A DNA stretch of 55,679 nt from Gloeocapsopsis crepidinum LEGE 06123 (GTDB lineage: Bacteria; Cyanobacteriota; Cyanobacteriia; Cyanobacteriales; Chroococcidiopsidaceae). The DNA is taken from NCBI RefSeq assembly GCF_015207655.1, contig NZ_JADEWN010000037.1, positions 1-55,679 of the forward strand, in the 5' to 3' direction. Positions within the stretch are counted from its first letter, which is position 1; every line of letters begins with the position of its first letter. A program made the position numbers and the translations under genes. This document shows positions 10,056 to 20,385 of this stretch, one piece after another. Under the pieces are notes generated by a model. The model saw only the letters and a list, made by a program, of their open reading frames with translations. It was not told where the DNA came from and ran no database searches.

Positions 10056-11981
10056 ATGCCTATCTTATCTCGCGCATTTTTTGTGCCAAGTAAAACGCTA
10101 TTTCCTTTGCTGACGATCGCTTTATGGCTTACTCCAATCGTCAACAGCGATGCTCAGCAATCGTTGGAATTAGCTTCATCTTCAAACTCAAAATCACTAG
10201 TTGCTCAAAGCTCTACATCTCGTTTAATTGCGACAGGAACGCAAGTTTCAATTAACAATCGAACATTTCCGGCTACTTGGAGTCAGCGACAGCAGCCAAC
10301 CAAATCTGAAGTTGCCACAGCCATGAGTGATGCAGGACTCATGCAACTGCTTGGTGTAGATTTACTAAATACCAGAGACGTCACCAAGCAACCTGTACAA
10401 TGGTTTTCCTCACCAACAGTGTCAGCTTTTGAATTAGATACTTGGCATCGTGATGGTTATCGTTATCTTGATATTACTCAATTAGCTAGCAAAATGGGCT
10501 GGCAGATGCAAGCGCAGGGTAACATCCTCCGAATCAATACACCATCAGCAACAATTCAAAACATTCGTCAGGGAAAACAAACCTGGGGCGATCGCATTGT
10601 CATTGATTTAAACCGTCCCACGTTTTGGCAAGTGACGCCTCAACCAGTTGCAGCAAAACCTCAACCACCATCACCAACAAACGATGACGATCAACCCCTC
10701 AATCAAGAATGGTTAATCACCATCGACGCCACCGCCGATCGATCAATAACACAACAATTCCAACCAAGTCTACCTGAGCAGCTTACCAGCACTCCAGCCA
10801 ACAATCAAACTTCAGTTCTTCAGGTAGAAGCTGCCTCAAATTTGACAACAATTCACTTGAGTGTCCCTGCTGGGTTATCCCCGCAATTGAGTACGTTACC
10901 GAATCCTAATCGCTTAGTCGTTGATTTGCGACCTGATCCAATGGTTGAGCGCGATATTCAATGGGCTTCAGGAGTACGTTGGCGACAGCGGTTTGTGACT
11001 TTAGGAAATTCACGCTTTCCTGTTGTCTTACTCGAAATTAATCCCCAAAAAACTGAATTATCACTTCTCCCAATTTCGAGCGTACCAAATTCTCTGACTG
11101 GTACTGCGCCCATCATTACCACTGCACAACAACTAAAGGCTGCAGCTGCAATTAACGCTGGCTTTTTTAATCGTAAGAATCAGTTACCTTTGGGTGCTAT
11201 TCGGCGCGATGGACAATGGCTATCAGGTCCAATTCTCAATCGAGGGGCGATCGCGTGGAATGACTCTGGTAAGTTCAAATTCGGGCGACTACAACTTCAA
11301 GAAACAATTATTACTGCTACTGGACAGCGTCTCCCTATTGATACTTTTAATAGTGGTTATGTCAAATCTGGTATTGCACACTATACAAATGCTTGGGGAA
11401 CTACGTATACACCTTTAATTGACAATGAAATTATTGTTGTTGTCCAAAATAATCAAGTAGTAGGACAAATTCCTGGAGGTGTATCTGGTGCAACAACAAT
11501 TCCCATCCCCCCTAATGGCTTCTTACTTGCTTTAAGAGCAAATCCACAAATTGCCAGTTTGCTTCCTGTAGGGTCAATCATCCGTACAGAAAACTCCACA
11601 ACTCCCGCTGATTTTTCTAACTACCCACACATTTTAGGTGGTGGACCACTTTTATTACAAAATCGTCAAATAGTCCTTAATGCTCAAGCTGAAGGCTTTA
11701 GTGAAGCTTTTAGCCGCCAAAAAGCCTCGCGCAGTACAATCGGTACAACTGCAACAGGAAACCTTCTTATTGCTGCTGTTCATAATCGGGCTGGTGGTGC
11801 TGGTCCTAGCTTGACTGAAATTGCCCAAATTATGCAACACCTGGGCTGTGTGGATGCCTTAAATCTTGATGGTGGTAGTTCTACAAGTCTTTATTTGGGA
11901 GGGCAACTACTCGATCGTTCGCCTCGTACTGCTGCTCGCGTCCATAATGGACTTGGTATTTTCCTTCAACCCCGCAATTAG
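10056..11981 (+). CDS. Exported phosphodiester glycosidase family protein (NAGPA-like domain)
   Basis: The 641-residue product begins with a signal-like hydrophobic segment (residues 12-32, FVPSKTLFPLLTIALWLTP). A low-complexity, AMIN-like beta-rich region follows to about residue 300, including RIVIDLNRPTF. The C-terminal 300 residues match the NAGPA/DUF2233 phosphodiester glycosidase fold: INAGFFNRKNQLPLGAIRR, GGGPLLLQN, and the terminal signature ALNLDGGSSTSLYLGG. Such domains cleave phosphodiester-linked sugars; in bacteria the substrate is usually unknown and likely an envelope glycan or exopolysaccharide. The protein probably works in the periplasm or outside the cell. It is monocistronic, with ATG 10056 preceded by a weak GTGAG. 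Confidence 0.85.
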   Translation: MPILSRAFFVPSKTLFPLLTIALWLTPIVNSDAQQSLELASSSNSKSLVAQSSTSRLIATGTQVSINNRTFPATWSQRQQPTKSEVATAMSDAGLMQLLGVDLLNTRDVTKQPVQWFSSPTVSAFELDTWHRDGYRYLDITQLASKMGWQMQAQGNILRINTPSATIQNIRQGKQTWGDRIVIDLNRPTFWQVTPQPVAAKPQPPSPTNDDDQPLNQEWLITIDATADRSITQQFQPSLPEQLTSTPANNQTSVLQVEAASNLTTIHLSVPAGLSPQLSTLPNPNRLVVDLRPDPMVERDIQWASGVRWRQRFVTLGNSRFPVVLLEINPQKTELSLLPISSVPNSLTGTAPIITTAQQLKAAAAINAGFFNRKNQLPLGAIRRDGQWLSGPILNRGAIAWNDSGKFKFGRLQLQETIITATGQRLPIDTFNSGYVKSGIAHYTNAWGTTYTPLIDNEIIVVVQNNQVVGQIPGGVSGATTIPIPPNGFLLALRANPQIASLLPVGSIIRTENSTTPADFSNYPHILGGGPLLLQNRQIVLNAQAEGFSEAFSRQKASRSTIGTTATGNLLIAAVHNRAGGAGPSLTEIAQIMQHLGCVDALNLDGGSSTSLYLGGQLLDRSPRTAARVHNGLGIFLQPRN

Positions 11982-12312
11982 ACACTTAACGGACATTACG
12001 TATGAAGTTGCGCCTTGATGTTGGTTAATAGTTAAGGACTATTTGGAGTATAAAAAATCTTTGCACTGACTAATGACAAACCTTAACTTTTATCGAATTA
12101 CTGAAGTTAAAGATTACTTAAACATATCCCATTGCTGATGAAGAGTTGTTATAAACGTATGAAACTGCTGCAATTTGTAGTGACAGTTGCTAGTCAGAGT
12201 TTGCTATCTTGGGCTATATTTGCCTGAGTTTGAACATTTTAAACGCCAAGTCGGTTTGCTATTTTTCTATTCATCGTACAGCTTCGTTCTATAAATTTAA
12301 GGAGAAGTATTT
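11982..12312. other. Intergenic spacer upstream of the cupin gene
   Basis: This is a 331-bp AT-rich gap with no recognisable gene. It ends with AAGGAG about 8 bases ahead of the cupin ATG, a clear ribosome binding site. Confidence 0.4.
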
Positions 12313-12729
12313 ATGGTCCAGGCTCAAGAAACCGCCCACGAGCCTACAGCAGTATCTCTACCGTCTGTAAGTCATAAAGGCATCGCAGCTACTGAACTCA
12401 GACCGTGGGGAGCTTTTACAGTTCTAGAAGAGGGACGCGGATATAAAATTAAGCGAATTGAAGTTAAACCAGGGCATCGCCTGAGCCTACAAATGCATCA
12501 TCACCGCAGCGAACATTGGATTGTTGTTTCAGGTACAGCAAGAGTAACTTGTGGTGACACAGAAATCTTACTAACAAATAATCAATCAACCTACGTTCCT
12601 CAGTGTACAAACCACCGTTTAGAGAACCCTGGTGTCATTCCACTGGTTATTATCGAAGTGCAAAACGGCGAATACTTAGGAGAAGATGATATTGTCCGTT
12701 TTCAAGATGACTATTCTCGGACAAAGTAA
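12313..12729 (+). CDS. Mannose-6-phosphate isomerase-type cupin
   Basis: The 138-residue single-domain protein matches the C-terminal cupin of type II phosphomannose isomerase/GDP-mannose pyrophosphorylase. The order is RPWGAFTVLEEG, then KIKRIEVKPGHRLSLQMHHHRSEHW with metal-binding histidines, then VVSGTARVTCGD, YVPQCTNHRLENPG and VIEVQNGEYLGEDDIVRFQDDY. The nucleotidyltransferase half of ManC is absent, so the protein either acts alone as a mannose-6-phosphate isomerase-like enzyme or partners a separate pyrophosphorylase elsewhere. It is likely cytoplasmic and involved in GDP-mannose and polysaccharide supply. The gene follows a strong ribosome binding site and lies 109 bp before the Fe-S carrier gene. 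Confidence 0.88.
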   Translation: MVQAQETAHEPTAVSLPSVSHKGIAATELRPWGAFTVLEEGRGYKIKRIEVKPGHRLSLQMHHHRSEHWIVVSGTARVTCGDTEILLTNNQSTYVPQCTNHRLENPGVIPLVIIEVQNGEYLGEDDIVRFQDDYSRTK

Positions 12730-12838
12730 GTTCAAGGATGGGGAAGAAAACCGATAAAATGTGTTACTACCTGGTTCTTGTGTCTTGGATGTTTGTCTAC
12801 AAGGCGACATAGCAACAACTCCCTATCTTTTGGATATT

Positions 12839-13171
12839 ATGGTTCGTCTCAGTACATCTGCCGCTCATGAAATTCAGCGTCTTAAATTAAAGCAACGACA
12901 AGATGCTTTCTTTCGGTTAAAAGTTCAAGCTGGCGGCTGCTCTAGCTTGATCTATGAAATGGCATTTGACACTGAGCTTGTGCCCAGCGATCGCATTTAT
13001 GAATGTTGCGGATTGACAGTTGTTGTTGATGCCCAAAGCTTAGAATACGTCAATAACCTCCTCCTTGATTACTCAGAAGATTTAATGGGAGGAGGTTTTC
13101 GCTTTCATAATCCTAATGCGAGTACTACCTGTAGTTGCGGTATTTCGTTTGCCATAACATCTTCTTCTTGA
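12839..13171 (+). CDS. HesB/IscA/SufA-family iron-sulfur carrier
   Basis: A-type carriers hold and transfer Fe-S clusters to apoproteins. The 110-residue protein has the three conserved cysteines in the expected layout: Cys34 in AGGCSS, and Cys98 and Cys100 in TTCSCGISF near the C-terminus. The start is set at ATG 12839 (MVRLSTSAAHEIQRL) because the family begins there. An upstream in-frame extension from 12761 adds 26 non-homologous residues. No suf or isc genes are adjacent, so this is a stand-alone carrier. It precedes the str operon by about 200 bp with its own spacing and is probably not cotranscribed. Confidence 0.88.
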   Translation: MVRLSTSAAHEIQRLKLKQRQDAFFRLKVQAGGCSSLIYEMAFDTELVPSDRIYECCGLTVVVDAQSLEYVNNLLLDYSEDLMGGGFRFHNPNASTTCSCGISFAITSSS

Positions 13172-13295
13172 ACTAACTATGACAAGAACTTAGAGTTTGG
13201 AGGTTAAGACTGAAGGAAAAACTAGTCATAGCAGTATAGCTAGGATATGACATAAGTTCTGACTTCTGACCTTTTCTAAGCAATACTTATTTGAT

Positions 13296-13325
13296 TTGAC
13301 ATATAGTTTATATATTTGCTATACT
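13296..13325 (+). promoter_or_regulatory. Sigma-70-type promoter of the str operon
   Basis: A consensus -35 TTGACA (13296-13301) is separated by 18 bases from a -10 TATACT (13320-13325), about 50 bp ahead of the rpsL ATG. The spacing and near-consensus hexamers fit a strong vegetative promoter driving the ribosomal protein and elongation factor genes. Confidence 0.6.
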
Positions 13326-13375
13326 CAGAATTTGTTAAATCTTAAAGCAGTAAGAAACTTTACGTGCTGTAACCC

Positions 13376-13747
13376 ATGCCAACCATACAGCAACTTATCC
13401 GTAGCGAACGTCAGTTAACAACCAAGAAGACAAAATCACCAGCACTAAAGGAATGCCCACAGCGCCGAGGTGTATGTACAAGGGTTTATACTACAACCCC
13501 TAAAAAACCTAACTCTGCCCTACGTAAAGTAGCAAGAGTCCGTCTCACATCTGGGTTTGAAGTCACAGCATATATTCCTGGCATTGGTCATAACTTGCAG
13601 GAACACTCAGTTGTGATGATAAGAGGTGGTCGTGTGAAAGATTTACCTGGAGTGCGATACCACATTATTCGGGGAACTCTGGACACGGCTGGAGTCAAAG
13701 ATCGCAAACAAGGTCGTTCCAAATACGGAACAAAGCGTCCTAAGTAA
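13376..13747 (+). CDS. rpsL: 30S ribosomal protein S12
   Basis: S12 sits at the decoding centre of the small subunit and is the classic streptomycin-resistance locus. The 123-residue length and the invariant blocks ([72 protein letters not shown]) are full matches to the family. It is the first gene of the conserved str cluster and is followed by a 307-bp spacer before rpsG. Confidence 0.99.
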   Translation: MPTIQQLIRSERQLTTKKTKSPALKECPQRRGVCTRVYTTTPKKPNSALRKVARVRLTSGFEVTAYIPGIGHNLQEHSVVMIRGGRVKDLPGVRYHIIRGTLDTAGVKDRKQGRSKYGTKRPK

Positions 13748-14054
13748 CACAACTTAGAAATATAAATGTAGCAAATCTCACGCTTGCTACAATTTTTAAA
13801 CAAAAAATGTTAAATTAACAGAGCTTGTACCTCCATTCAGTTTTGTCAGTGAAGGTGCAACTCTAAGATGTCAAGTAAAGTATAAGATCCCTAGCTTACA
13901 ACATTAATTAGTGAGGATAAACCTTATTTAACGTTGTGCAGGAATATACTCCATTGTTATTTGTGACTCCATTAAAGCTAGCTTATTCAGCATAGTCAAG
14001 AAAGTTAAGTCCGCTCCTAATGTCGTTGTTGCCCAATAGTTTAAAGGCTTACGT
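13748..14054. other. Spacer between rpsL and rpsG
   Basis: The gap of 307 bp is long for this operon. It contains an imperfect hairpin around 13829-13856 (ACCTCCATTCAG with CAGTGAAGGT) that could modulate read-through or processing of the transcript. No small gene was found. Confidence 0.35.
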
Positions 14055-14525
14055 ATGTCTCGTCGTACTGTTATTCAAAAGCGTCCAGTTCCACCAGATT
14101 CAGTATATAACAGTCGCCTCATTAGCATGATGATGCGACGGGTGATGCGTAGTGGAAAAAAATCCCTAGCCGCAAGAATCATCTATGACGCAATGAAAAC
14201 TATCGAAGAACGCACTGGATCTGATCCGATAGAAATTTTTGAAAGAGCAGTTCGCAATGCAACTCCTCTTGTTGAAGTGAAAGCGCGTCGTGTTGGCGGT
14301 GCAACGTATCAAGTACCGATGGAAGTGCGCACAGATCGAGGAACTACTCTAGCACTTCGTTGGTTAATTCAGTACTCTAGACAACGTTCAGGTCGCACAA
14401 TGGCAGGTAAGCTTGCCAATGAACTAATGGATGCTGCAAACGAAACAGGAAGTGCAATTCGCAAGCGGGAAGAAACTCATCGTATGGCAGAGGCAAACAA
14501 AGCATTTGCTCACTATCGCTACTAG
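14055..14525 (+). CDS. rpsG: 30S ribosomal protein S7
   Basis: S7 nucleates assembly of the small-subunit head and contacts tRNA in the E site. The 156-residue length is standard. The sequence carries [19 protein letters not shown], the core [20 protein letters not shown] and the C-terminal [21 protein letters not shown], all diagnostic. It lies between rpsL and fusA in the conserved str order. The 104-bp gap to fusA includes the strong AAGGAGG site of fusA. Confidence 0.99.
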   Translation: MSRRTVIQKRPVPPDSVYNSRLISMMMRRVMRSGKKSLAARIIYDAMKTIEERTGSDPIEIFERAVRNATPLVEVKARRVGGATYQVPMEVRTDRGTTLALRWLIQYSRQRSGRTMAGKLANELMDAANETGSAIRKREETHRMAEANKAFAHYRY

Positions 14526-14629
14526 AGAGGAAATCAGCACAAATATAGAACGGATTTCCCTAAACGTATAGAATCTTAACAGAGAGTAATATCAAGATAC
14601 CTGCGGCAACACAATTCAAGGAGGTAGCT

Positions 14630-16705
14630 GTGGCACGTACAGTCCCGCTGGAAAAAGTACGCAATATCGGGATTGCGGCCCACATTGATGCGGGCAAGAC
14701 AACAACAACAGAGCGAATTCTCTTCTACTCCGGTATTGTTCACAAAATTGGAGAAGTTCACGAAGGAACAGCAGTAACTGACTGGATGGAACAAGAACGG
14801 GAGCGGGGAATTACGATCACTGCTGCTGCGATTACGACAAGCTGGAAGGATCACCAAATCAACATCATTGATACGCCTGGGCACGTAGACTTCACAATTG
14901 AAGTTGAGCGCTCGATGCGAGTACTCGACGGTGTGATTGCTGTGTTCTGCTCAGTCGGTGGCGTACAGCCTCAATCAGAGACAGTATGGCGACAAGCAGA
15001 TCGGTATAAAGTACCAAGAATTGCCTTCATCAACAAGATGGATCGCACAGGAGCGAACTTCTATAGAGTTTACGACCAAATCCGTGATCGCCTACGTGCC
15101 AATGCAGTACCAGTACAACTTCCTATTGGCAGTGAAGACACTCTAAGTGGGATTGTAGACTTGGTGCGGATGCGTGCTTTTATTTATGCAAACGATAAAG
15201 GTACAGATATTCAGGAAGCCGACATTCCTGCAGAGATGCAAGAGCAAGCAGCAGAGTACCGCACTAAGTTAATTGAGGCAGTTGCAGAAACGGACGAAGA
15301 ACTCATTGAAAAGTATCTAGAAGGCGAGGAGCTAACCGAGGCAGAAATTCGTAAAGGTTTACGTCAAGGAACAATAGCCGGAACGATTGTACCTTTATTG
15401 TGTGGTTCAGCTTTTAAGAACAAAGGTGTCCAATTACTGCTAGACGCAGTAGTAGATTACTTACCAGCACCGATTGACGTACCCGCCATTCAAGGTACTC
15501 TACCTTCAGGAGACACAGTTGAGCGCCGAGCTAGTGATGAAGAACCATTCTCTGCTTTGGCATTCAAAATTATGGCAGATCCTTACGGGCGACTGACATT
15601 TATCCGCGTATACTCTGGAATCCTGAAAAAAGGTAGCTACGTCATGAACTCTACCAAGGGCAAGAAAGAGCGGGTATCGCGCCTTGTGGTATTGAAAGCA
15701 GATGACAGAACTGATGTAGACGAATTGCGGGCAGGAGATTTAGGAGCAGCGTTAGGACTCAAGGATACCTTTACAGGTGATACGCTTTGTGATGAGAGTG
15801 CTCCAGTTATACTAGAGTCGCTATACATTCCAGAGCCTGTAATTTCTGTTGCAGTGGAACCAAAAACCAAGCAAGACATGGATAAGTTGTCCAAAGCACT
15901 GCAATCCTTGTCTGAAGAAGATCCTACCTTCCGCGTGAGTGTTGACCCTGAAACAAACCAAACCGTTATTTCCGGAATGGGAGAGCTACACCTCGAAATT
16001 CTTGTAGATCGAATGTTGCGAGAATTTAAGGTAGAAGCTAATGTAGGTGCACCACAAGTTGCTTATCGCGAAACTGTGCGTAAACCTGTCAAAGCGGAAG
16101 GCAAGTTCATTCGTCAAAGTGGTGGTAAAGGTCAATACGGACACGTTGTTGTTGAATTGGCTCCAGGTGAACCTGGCACTGGTTTTGAGTTTGTCTCCAA
16201 AATTGTGGGTGGTTCAGTACCCAAAGAGTACATTTCCCCTGTTGAACAAGGGATGAAAGAAACCTGTGAATCAGGGATTTTGGCTGGATATCCAGTCATC
16301 GATGTCAAAGCAACTTTGGTAGATGGCTCTTACCACGAAGTTGACTCCTCGGAAATGGCGTTTAAAATCGCTGGTTCCATGGCGATGAAAGAAGCTGTGA
16401 TGAAAGCTTCACCCGTGCTCTTAGAACCTATGATGAAAGTAGAGGTAGAAGTACCTGAAAACTTCCTAGGGGATGTGATGGGCGATCTTAACTCTCGTCG
16501 CGGTCAAATCGAAGGCATGGGATCTGATCAAGGCATTGCTAAAGTCACTGCTAAAGTCCCATTAGCAGAAATGTTCGGCTATGCTACAGATATCCGCTCG
16601 AAGACCCAAGGTCGGGGTATCTTCACAATGGAGTTTAGTAACTACGAGGAAGTACCTCGCAACGTGGCTGAAGCAATTATCGCTAAAAGTAAAGGGAACG
16701 CATAA
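14630..16705 (+). CDS. fusA: Elongation factor G
   Basis: EF-G is the GTPase that drives ribosomal translocation and, with RRF, ribosome recycling. The 691-residue product has the G1 loop [16 protein letters not shown]3 DTPGHVDF and G4 NKMDRTG, followed by domains II-V including the EDPTFRV stretch. The start is GTG 14630 ([20 protein letters not shown]), with AAGGAGG 5 bases upstream. It lies between rpsG and tuf, only 22 bp before tuf, so the two are certainly cotranscribed. Nothing abnormal was seen. Confidence 0.99.
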   Translation: MARTVPLEKVRNIGIAAHIDAGKTTTTERILFYSGIVHKIGEVHEGTAVTDWMEQERERGITITAAAITTSWKDHQINIIDTPGHVDFTIEVERSMRVLDGVIAVFCSVGGVQPQSETVWRQADRYKVPRIAFINKMDRTGANFYRVYDQIRDRLRANAVPVQLPIGSEDTLSGIVDLVRMRAFIYANDKGTDIQEADIPAEMQEQAAEYRTKLIEAVAETDEELIEKYLEGEELTEAEIRKGLRQGTIAGTIVPLLCGSAFKNKGVQLLLDAVVDYLPAPIDVPAIQGTLPSGDTVERRASDEEPFSALAFKIMADPYGRLTFIRVYSGILKKGSYVMNSTKGKKERVSRLVVLKADDRTDVDELRAGDLGAALGLKDTFTGDTLCDESAPVILESLYIPEPVISVAVEPKTKQDMDKLSKALQSLSEEDPTFRVSVDPETNQTVISGMGELHLEILVDRMLREFKVEANVGAPQVAYRETVRKPVKAEGKFIRQSGGKGQYGHVVVELAPGEPGTGFEFVSKIVGGSVPKEYISPVEQGMKETCESGILAGYPVIDVKATLVDGSYHEVDSSEMAFKIAGSMAMKEAVMKASPVLLEPMMKVEVEVPENFLGDVMGDLNSRRGQIEGMGSDQGIAKVTAKVPLAEMFGYATDIRSKTQGRGIFTMEFSNYEEVPRNVAEAIIAKSKGNA

Positions 16706-16727
16706 TTAAAAAAGGAACCGATCATTC

Positions 16728-17957
16728 ATGGCACGCGCAAAGTTTGAAAGAACTAAACCCCACGTTAACATCGGTACGATTGGTCACGTTGACCACGGCA
16801 AAACCACACTGACAGCAGCAATCACTATGACCCTGGCTGCTATGGGTCAAGCGAAAGCTCGAAAGTATGATGATATTGATGCCGCTCCAGAAGAAAAGGC
16901 TCGTGGTATCACAATCAACACAGCTCATGTGGAGTATGAGACAGAAAAGCGGCACTATGCTCACGTAGACTGCCCAGGACATGCTGACTATGTGAAAAAC
17001 ATGATTACTGGCGCAGCACAAATGGATGGAGCTATCCTCGTTGTATCTGCAGCAGATGGTCCAATGCCGCAAACTCGCGAACACATTTTGTTAGCCAAGC
17101 AAGTAGGGGTTCCTAACATCGTTGTCTTCTTAAACAAGAAAGATATGGTAGATGACGAAGAACTACTAGAGCTTGTAGAACTAGAAGTCCGCGAACTTCT
17201 AAGTTCATACGACTTCCCTGGTGATGATATTCCTATCGTCTCTGGAAGCGCATTGCTAGCTCTCGAAGCAATGGTAGGTGCACCTTCGACCCAAAAGGGC
17301 AGTAATGAGTGGGTTGATAAAATCTATGAATTGATGGATGCTGTAGATGCATACATTCCAACACCAGAGCGTGATGTCGATAAGCCTTTCTTGATGGCAG
17401 TAGAAGACGTGTTCTCAATTTCTGGTCGTGGTACTGTAGCCACAGGTAGAATTGAGCGCGGCAAGGTCAAGGTAGGTGAAACTGTGGAGCTAGTAGGTAT
17501 CAGAAATACTCGCAGTACCACTGTAACTGGTGTAGAAATGTTCCAGAAGACCTTAGATGAAGGTATGGCTGGAGACAATGTTGGTGTCCTACTCCGGGGT
17601 TTAAAGAAAGAGGACATCGAGCGAGGAATGGTACTAGCTAAGCCTGGTAGTATTACCCCACATACTCAATTTGAGTCTGAAGTTTATGTACTGACAGACA
17701 AAGAAGGTGGTCGGAAGACGCCGTTCTTCTCAGGTTATCGTCCTCAATTCTATGTACGGACGACTGACGTAACTGGCACAATCACAGCTTTCACCTCTGA
17801 TGATGGTAGCGAAGCTGAAATGGTCATGCCAGGCGATCGCGTCAAAATGACTGTAGAACTAATCAGCCCGATTGCGATTGAGCAAGGAATGCGCTTTGCG
17901 ATTCGCGAAGGCGGTCGGACTATCGGTGCAGGTGTTGTTTCTAAAATTGTGAAGTAA
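16728..17957 (+). CDS. tuf: Elongation factor Tu
   Basis: EF-Tu delivers aminoacyl-tRNA to the ribosome as a GTP complex. The 409-residue product shows [15 protein letters not shown] (G1), the effector [26 protein letters not shown] (G3) and [10 protein letters not shown] (G4). The C-terminus [18 protein letters not shown] is complete. AAGGAA precedes the ATG. A stem-loop with a short T-run follows the stop, suggesting partial termination before rpsJ. Confidence 0.99.
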   Translation: MARAKFERTKPHVNIGTIGHVDHGKTTLTAAITMTLAAMGQAKARKYDDIDAAPEEKARGITINTAHVEYETEKRHYAHVDCPGHADYVKNMITGAAQMDGAILVVSAADGPMPQTREHILLAKQVGVPNIVVFLNKKDMVDDEELLELVELEVRELLSSYDFPGDDIPIVSGSALLALEAMVGAPSTQKGSNEWVDKIYELMDAVDAYIPTPERDVDKPFLMAVEDVFSISGRGTVATGRIERGKVKVGETVELVGIRNTRSTTVTGVEMFQKTLDEGMAGDNVGVLLRGLKKEDIERGMVLAKPGSITPHTQFESEVYVLTDKEGGRKTPFFSGYRPQFYVRTTDVTGTITAFTSDDGSEAEMVMPGDRVKMTVELISPIAIEQGMRFAIREGGRTIGAGVVSKIVK

Positions 17958-17976
17958 CATCTTTGTGAATAAATTG

Positions 17977-18023
17977 AGAGCAGAAAGGCAACGCTATGCG
18001 GTAAAATGCTTTTCTGCTCTTTT
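17977..18023 (+). terminator. Terminator or attenuator after tuf
   Basis: AGAGCAGAAA (17977-17986) pairs perfectly with TTTCTGCTCT (18011-18020) across a 24-base loop and runs into TTTT. It sits 20 bp after the tuf stop. It could end most str transcripts while allowing some read-through into rpsJ. Confidence 0.6.
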
Positions 18024-18171
18024 AATGTCGAAAGCGTTTCGGACAAAATTTGCTTAACGGAGAAAACCTCCGCATACAACTTTCTGATGCTTTAACTCTG
18101 AACCATAGGTCTGCGCTAGTACCTCTGATCTCTAAATTACCAATTCAAACTGAACCAGGAAAATTAAAGAA

Positions 18172-18489
18172 ATGGCAACTCTTCAACAGCAAAAGATTCG
18201 GATTCGCTTGCAGGCTTTTGATCGCCGCTTACTTGACACTTCATGTGAAAAAATTGTAGATACGGCGAATCGAACTAACGCAACAGCTATTGGTCCTATT
18301 CCCTTACCGACTAAAAAGAAAATATACTGCGTGCTGCGTTCTCCTCATGTTGATAAAGATTCACGCGAACACTTTGAAACACGTACTCACCGCCGGATTA
18401 TTGATATTTATCAGCCCTCTTCCAAAACTATCGATGCTCTGATGAAACTTGACTTGCCATCCGGTGTCGATATCGAAGTTAAACTCTAA
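18172..18489 (+). CDS. rpsJ: 30S ribosomal protein S10
   Basis: S10 is a small-subunit head protein and, with NusB, part of transcription antitermination complexes. The 105-residue product has the family core [38 protein letters not shown] and [17 protein letters not shown]. In cyanobacteria rpsJ commonly follows tuf, as here. The gap after tuf is 214 bp and contains a terminator-like hairpin. Confidence 0.99.
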   Translation: MATLQQQKIRIRLQAFDRRLLDTSCEKIVDTANRTNATAIGPIPLPTKKKIYCVLRSPHVDKDSREHFETRTHRRIIDIYQPSSKTIDALMKLDLPSGVDIEVKL

Positions 18490-18542
18490 AAATAATTGGC
18501 TATTAGCGATTGGCAATTAGCTATATATTGCAGCTAAATGCT

Positions 18543-18568
18543 AACCGCTAAGTGCTAAGTGGTTTTAT
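18543..18568 (+). terminator. Putative terminator of the str operon after rpsJ
   Basis: AACCGCTAAG and CTAAGTGGTT can form an imperfect stem with a two-base loop, followed by TTATATT, 54 bp after the rpsJ stop. Pairing includes one mismatch and a G-T pair, so this is only moderately convincing. Confidence 0.35.
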
Positions 18569-18652
18569 ATTACCTCATCATTTAGTAATTTTCCTTAATA
18601 AATAGGCTAAAGTAGGTATATATTGCGCAGTTACCGTTTTTACTGAGCGAAA

Positions 18653-19294
18653 ATGGCATCCTCTTCCAAAATTGCGGTTCGAGAACTATCCCTGTTTCCT
18701 CTACCTGAAGTAGTTCTCTTCCCCGGTAGACCTCTACCCTTACATATATTTGAATTTCGCTACCGGATCATGATGAACACGATTCTAGAGAGCGATCGCC
18801 GCTTTGGCGTCCTGCTGTGGGACCCAGTTCAAAATCAACCTGCGACAGTTGGTTGTTGTGCTGAAGTGATTCAGTATCAGCGCCTACCAGACGATCGCAT
18901 GAACATTTTGACTCTAGGACAGCAGCGCTTTCGTGTTTTAGAATACGTTCGAGAAAAGCCTTACAAAGTGGGTTTGGTTGAATGGATTGAAGATAACCCA
19001 CCACAAAAGGATCTCAAGCCTTTAGCTAAGGAAGTAGAACAACTACTTCATGATGTCGTGCGTCTTTCAGCAAAGCTAACCGAACAGAGTATTGAAGTAC
19101 CAAAAGATATTCCTGACTTGCCTACAGAGTTATCTTACTGGGTAGCCAGCAATCTTTATGGTGTTGCAGCAGAACAACAAAGTTTACTCGAAATGCAGGA
19201 TACTGCGGCTCGTTTGGAACGTGAAGCAGAGATTTTGACTTCTACTCGCAATCATCTAGCAGCGCGTACTGTCCTCAAAGATACTTTTGATTAA
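18653..19294 (+). CDS. LON peptidase substrate-binding (N-domain) protein
   Basis: The 213-residue protein corresponds to the Lon N-terminal domain alone: RELSLFPLPEVVLFPGRPLPL, HIFEFRYRIMM, then a beta-rich core (MNILTLGQQRFRVLEYV) and a helical C-terminal half. It lacks the AAA+ and protease domains, so it is not a protease. Stand-alone versions are common in cyanobacteria and are presumed to bind unfolded or specific substrates; their role is unproven. It ends 69 bp before the convergent pheA stop. Confidence 0.88.
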   Translation: MASSSKIAVRELSLFPLPEVVLFPGRPLPLHIFEFRYRIMMNTILESDRRFGVLLWDPVQNQPATVGCCAEVIQYQRLPDDRMNILTLGQQRFRVLEYVREKPYKVGLVEWIEDNPPQKDLKPLAKEVEQLLHDVVRLSAKLTEQSIEVPKDIPDLPTELSYWVASNLYGVAAEQQSLLEMQDTAARLEREAEILTSTRNHLAARTVLKDTFD

Positions 19295-19317
19295 TGAAAG
19301 TGAAAGAGTGATTAGTG

Positions 19318-19344
19318 GCGCTTTGGCTAGTGTCAAGAGGAGCT
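19318..19344 (+). repeat. Dispersed intergenic repeat, copy 1
   Basis: A 27-base unit beginning GCGCTTTGGCTAGTG lies 23 bp after the LON-domain stop. A near-identical copy occurs at 28875-28900 after another stop codon. It is immediately followed by an AACTAGT/ACTAGTAGCTAGTT inverted-repeat patch. Confidence 0.5.
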
Positions 19345-19363
19345 AACAACTAGTCACTAGTAG

Positions 19364-20221
19364 CTAGTTACTTTTCGCCTCTACTACGTTGTAGCTACCC
19401 AAGAGTTTGAGAATTTCTGTATAAGTAGCAAGTTCTGCGATCGCTCCTTGAACTAAAGGAGAATTGGCATCTGCTTCTAAATCGAGGAAAAAAAGATATT
19501 CACCAAGCGATCGCTTAGTGGGGCGCGACTCAATGCGACTTAAGTTAATACCACGCTCAGCAAATATTTGCAAGGGTTTAACTAAAGCGCCAGGAATGTT
19601 AGCTGGTAAACTAAAAGCAAGTGACGTATGGGTGTGTTCGACAGAACAGACTTGATTAGTTGAAGGCTGACCGACTACCCAAAACCGCGTACAGTTATCA
19701 GGATAGTCATTAATTGCGTGAGCAAGAATAGGTAAATTGTAGATTTGGGCTGCACGTAATGAAGATATTGCCCCTGAACTACTTTCTTGTTCGAGATGTT
19801 GGAGAGCTTCTGTTGTAGAATTTGTGGGAATTAACTCAACACTAGGTAAAAACTGCTCCAGCCAACCTTGACACTGTGCTAGTGCTTGTGGATGCGAGTA
19901 CACTGTTGCAACAGCTTCTAAGTTTGGTGCGTGGGAAAGCAAAGCATGGGTAATCGGCAAGACTAAGGCTAGTTGAATTTGCAATTGGTCTAACTGCCAA
20001 AGCGTATCTAGTGTAATTGTGACACTCCCTTCAATTGAGTTTTCGACAGGAACAACAGCAACATCTGCTTTCCCTCGTGCCACAGCCTTTAAAGTCTGAG
20101 CAATACTAGGATAAGGACATAACGTTATTTGTTCTTCATCGTTGAGCTGATTTCTATAAGCTAATGCTGCTTGTTCTGCATAAGTTCCAGTAGGTCCTAA
20201 ATGTGCAATTGACATTGCCAT
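19364..20221 (-). CDS. pheA: Prephenate dehydratase
   Basis: The enzyme converts prephenate to phenylpyruvate in phenylalanine synthesis. The catalytic domain starts IAHLGPTGTYAEQAALAY and contains VPVENSIEGSV and the catalytic DNCTRFWVVG motif. The C-terminal ACT domain (SLPANIPGALVKPLQIF, SRIESRPTKRSLGEYLFF) carries the ESRP phenylalanine-sensing motif, so feedback inhibition is expected. No chorismate mutase domain is fused. I place the start at ATG 20221 or ATG 20215 (MAMSIAHLG), preceded by AAGG. The open frame extends to a TTG at 20338, but the extra residues do not resemble the family. Confidence 0.93.
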   Translation of the reverse strand: MAMSIAHLGPTGTYAEQAALAYRNQLNDEEQITLCPYPSIAQTLKAVARGKADVAVVPVENSIEGSVTITLDTLWQLDQLQIQLALVLPITHALLSHAPNLEAVATVYSHPQALAQCQGWLEQFLPSVELIPTNSTTEALQHLEQESSSGAISSLRAAQIYNLPILAHAINDYPDNCTRFWVVGQPSTNQVCSVEHTHTSLAFSLPANIPGALVKPLQIFAERGINLSRIESRPTKRSLGEYLFFLDLEADANSPLVQGAIAELATYTEILKLLGSYNVVEAKSN

Positions 20222-20385
20222 CGCGTTTCGCCTTGTGCCATAACTCCTACTGATATCTTGCACTGGTATGGGAGTATTTGGTTGTGCAGCAATCTTGATG
20301 ACTATATTGCTACCATTAAAGGACACGGTATACTCCAATATGAAAGATAGTAGCTTTACTTGTAATTTGCAATAACACTGAGTTT

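Noticed and set aside
20222-20338. Upstream extension of pheA to TTG 20338
   Set aside because: The additional 39 residues do not resemble the family, while ATG 20221/20215 fits the conserved IAHLGPTGTYAEQ start.
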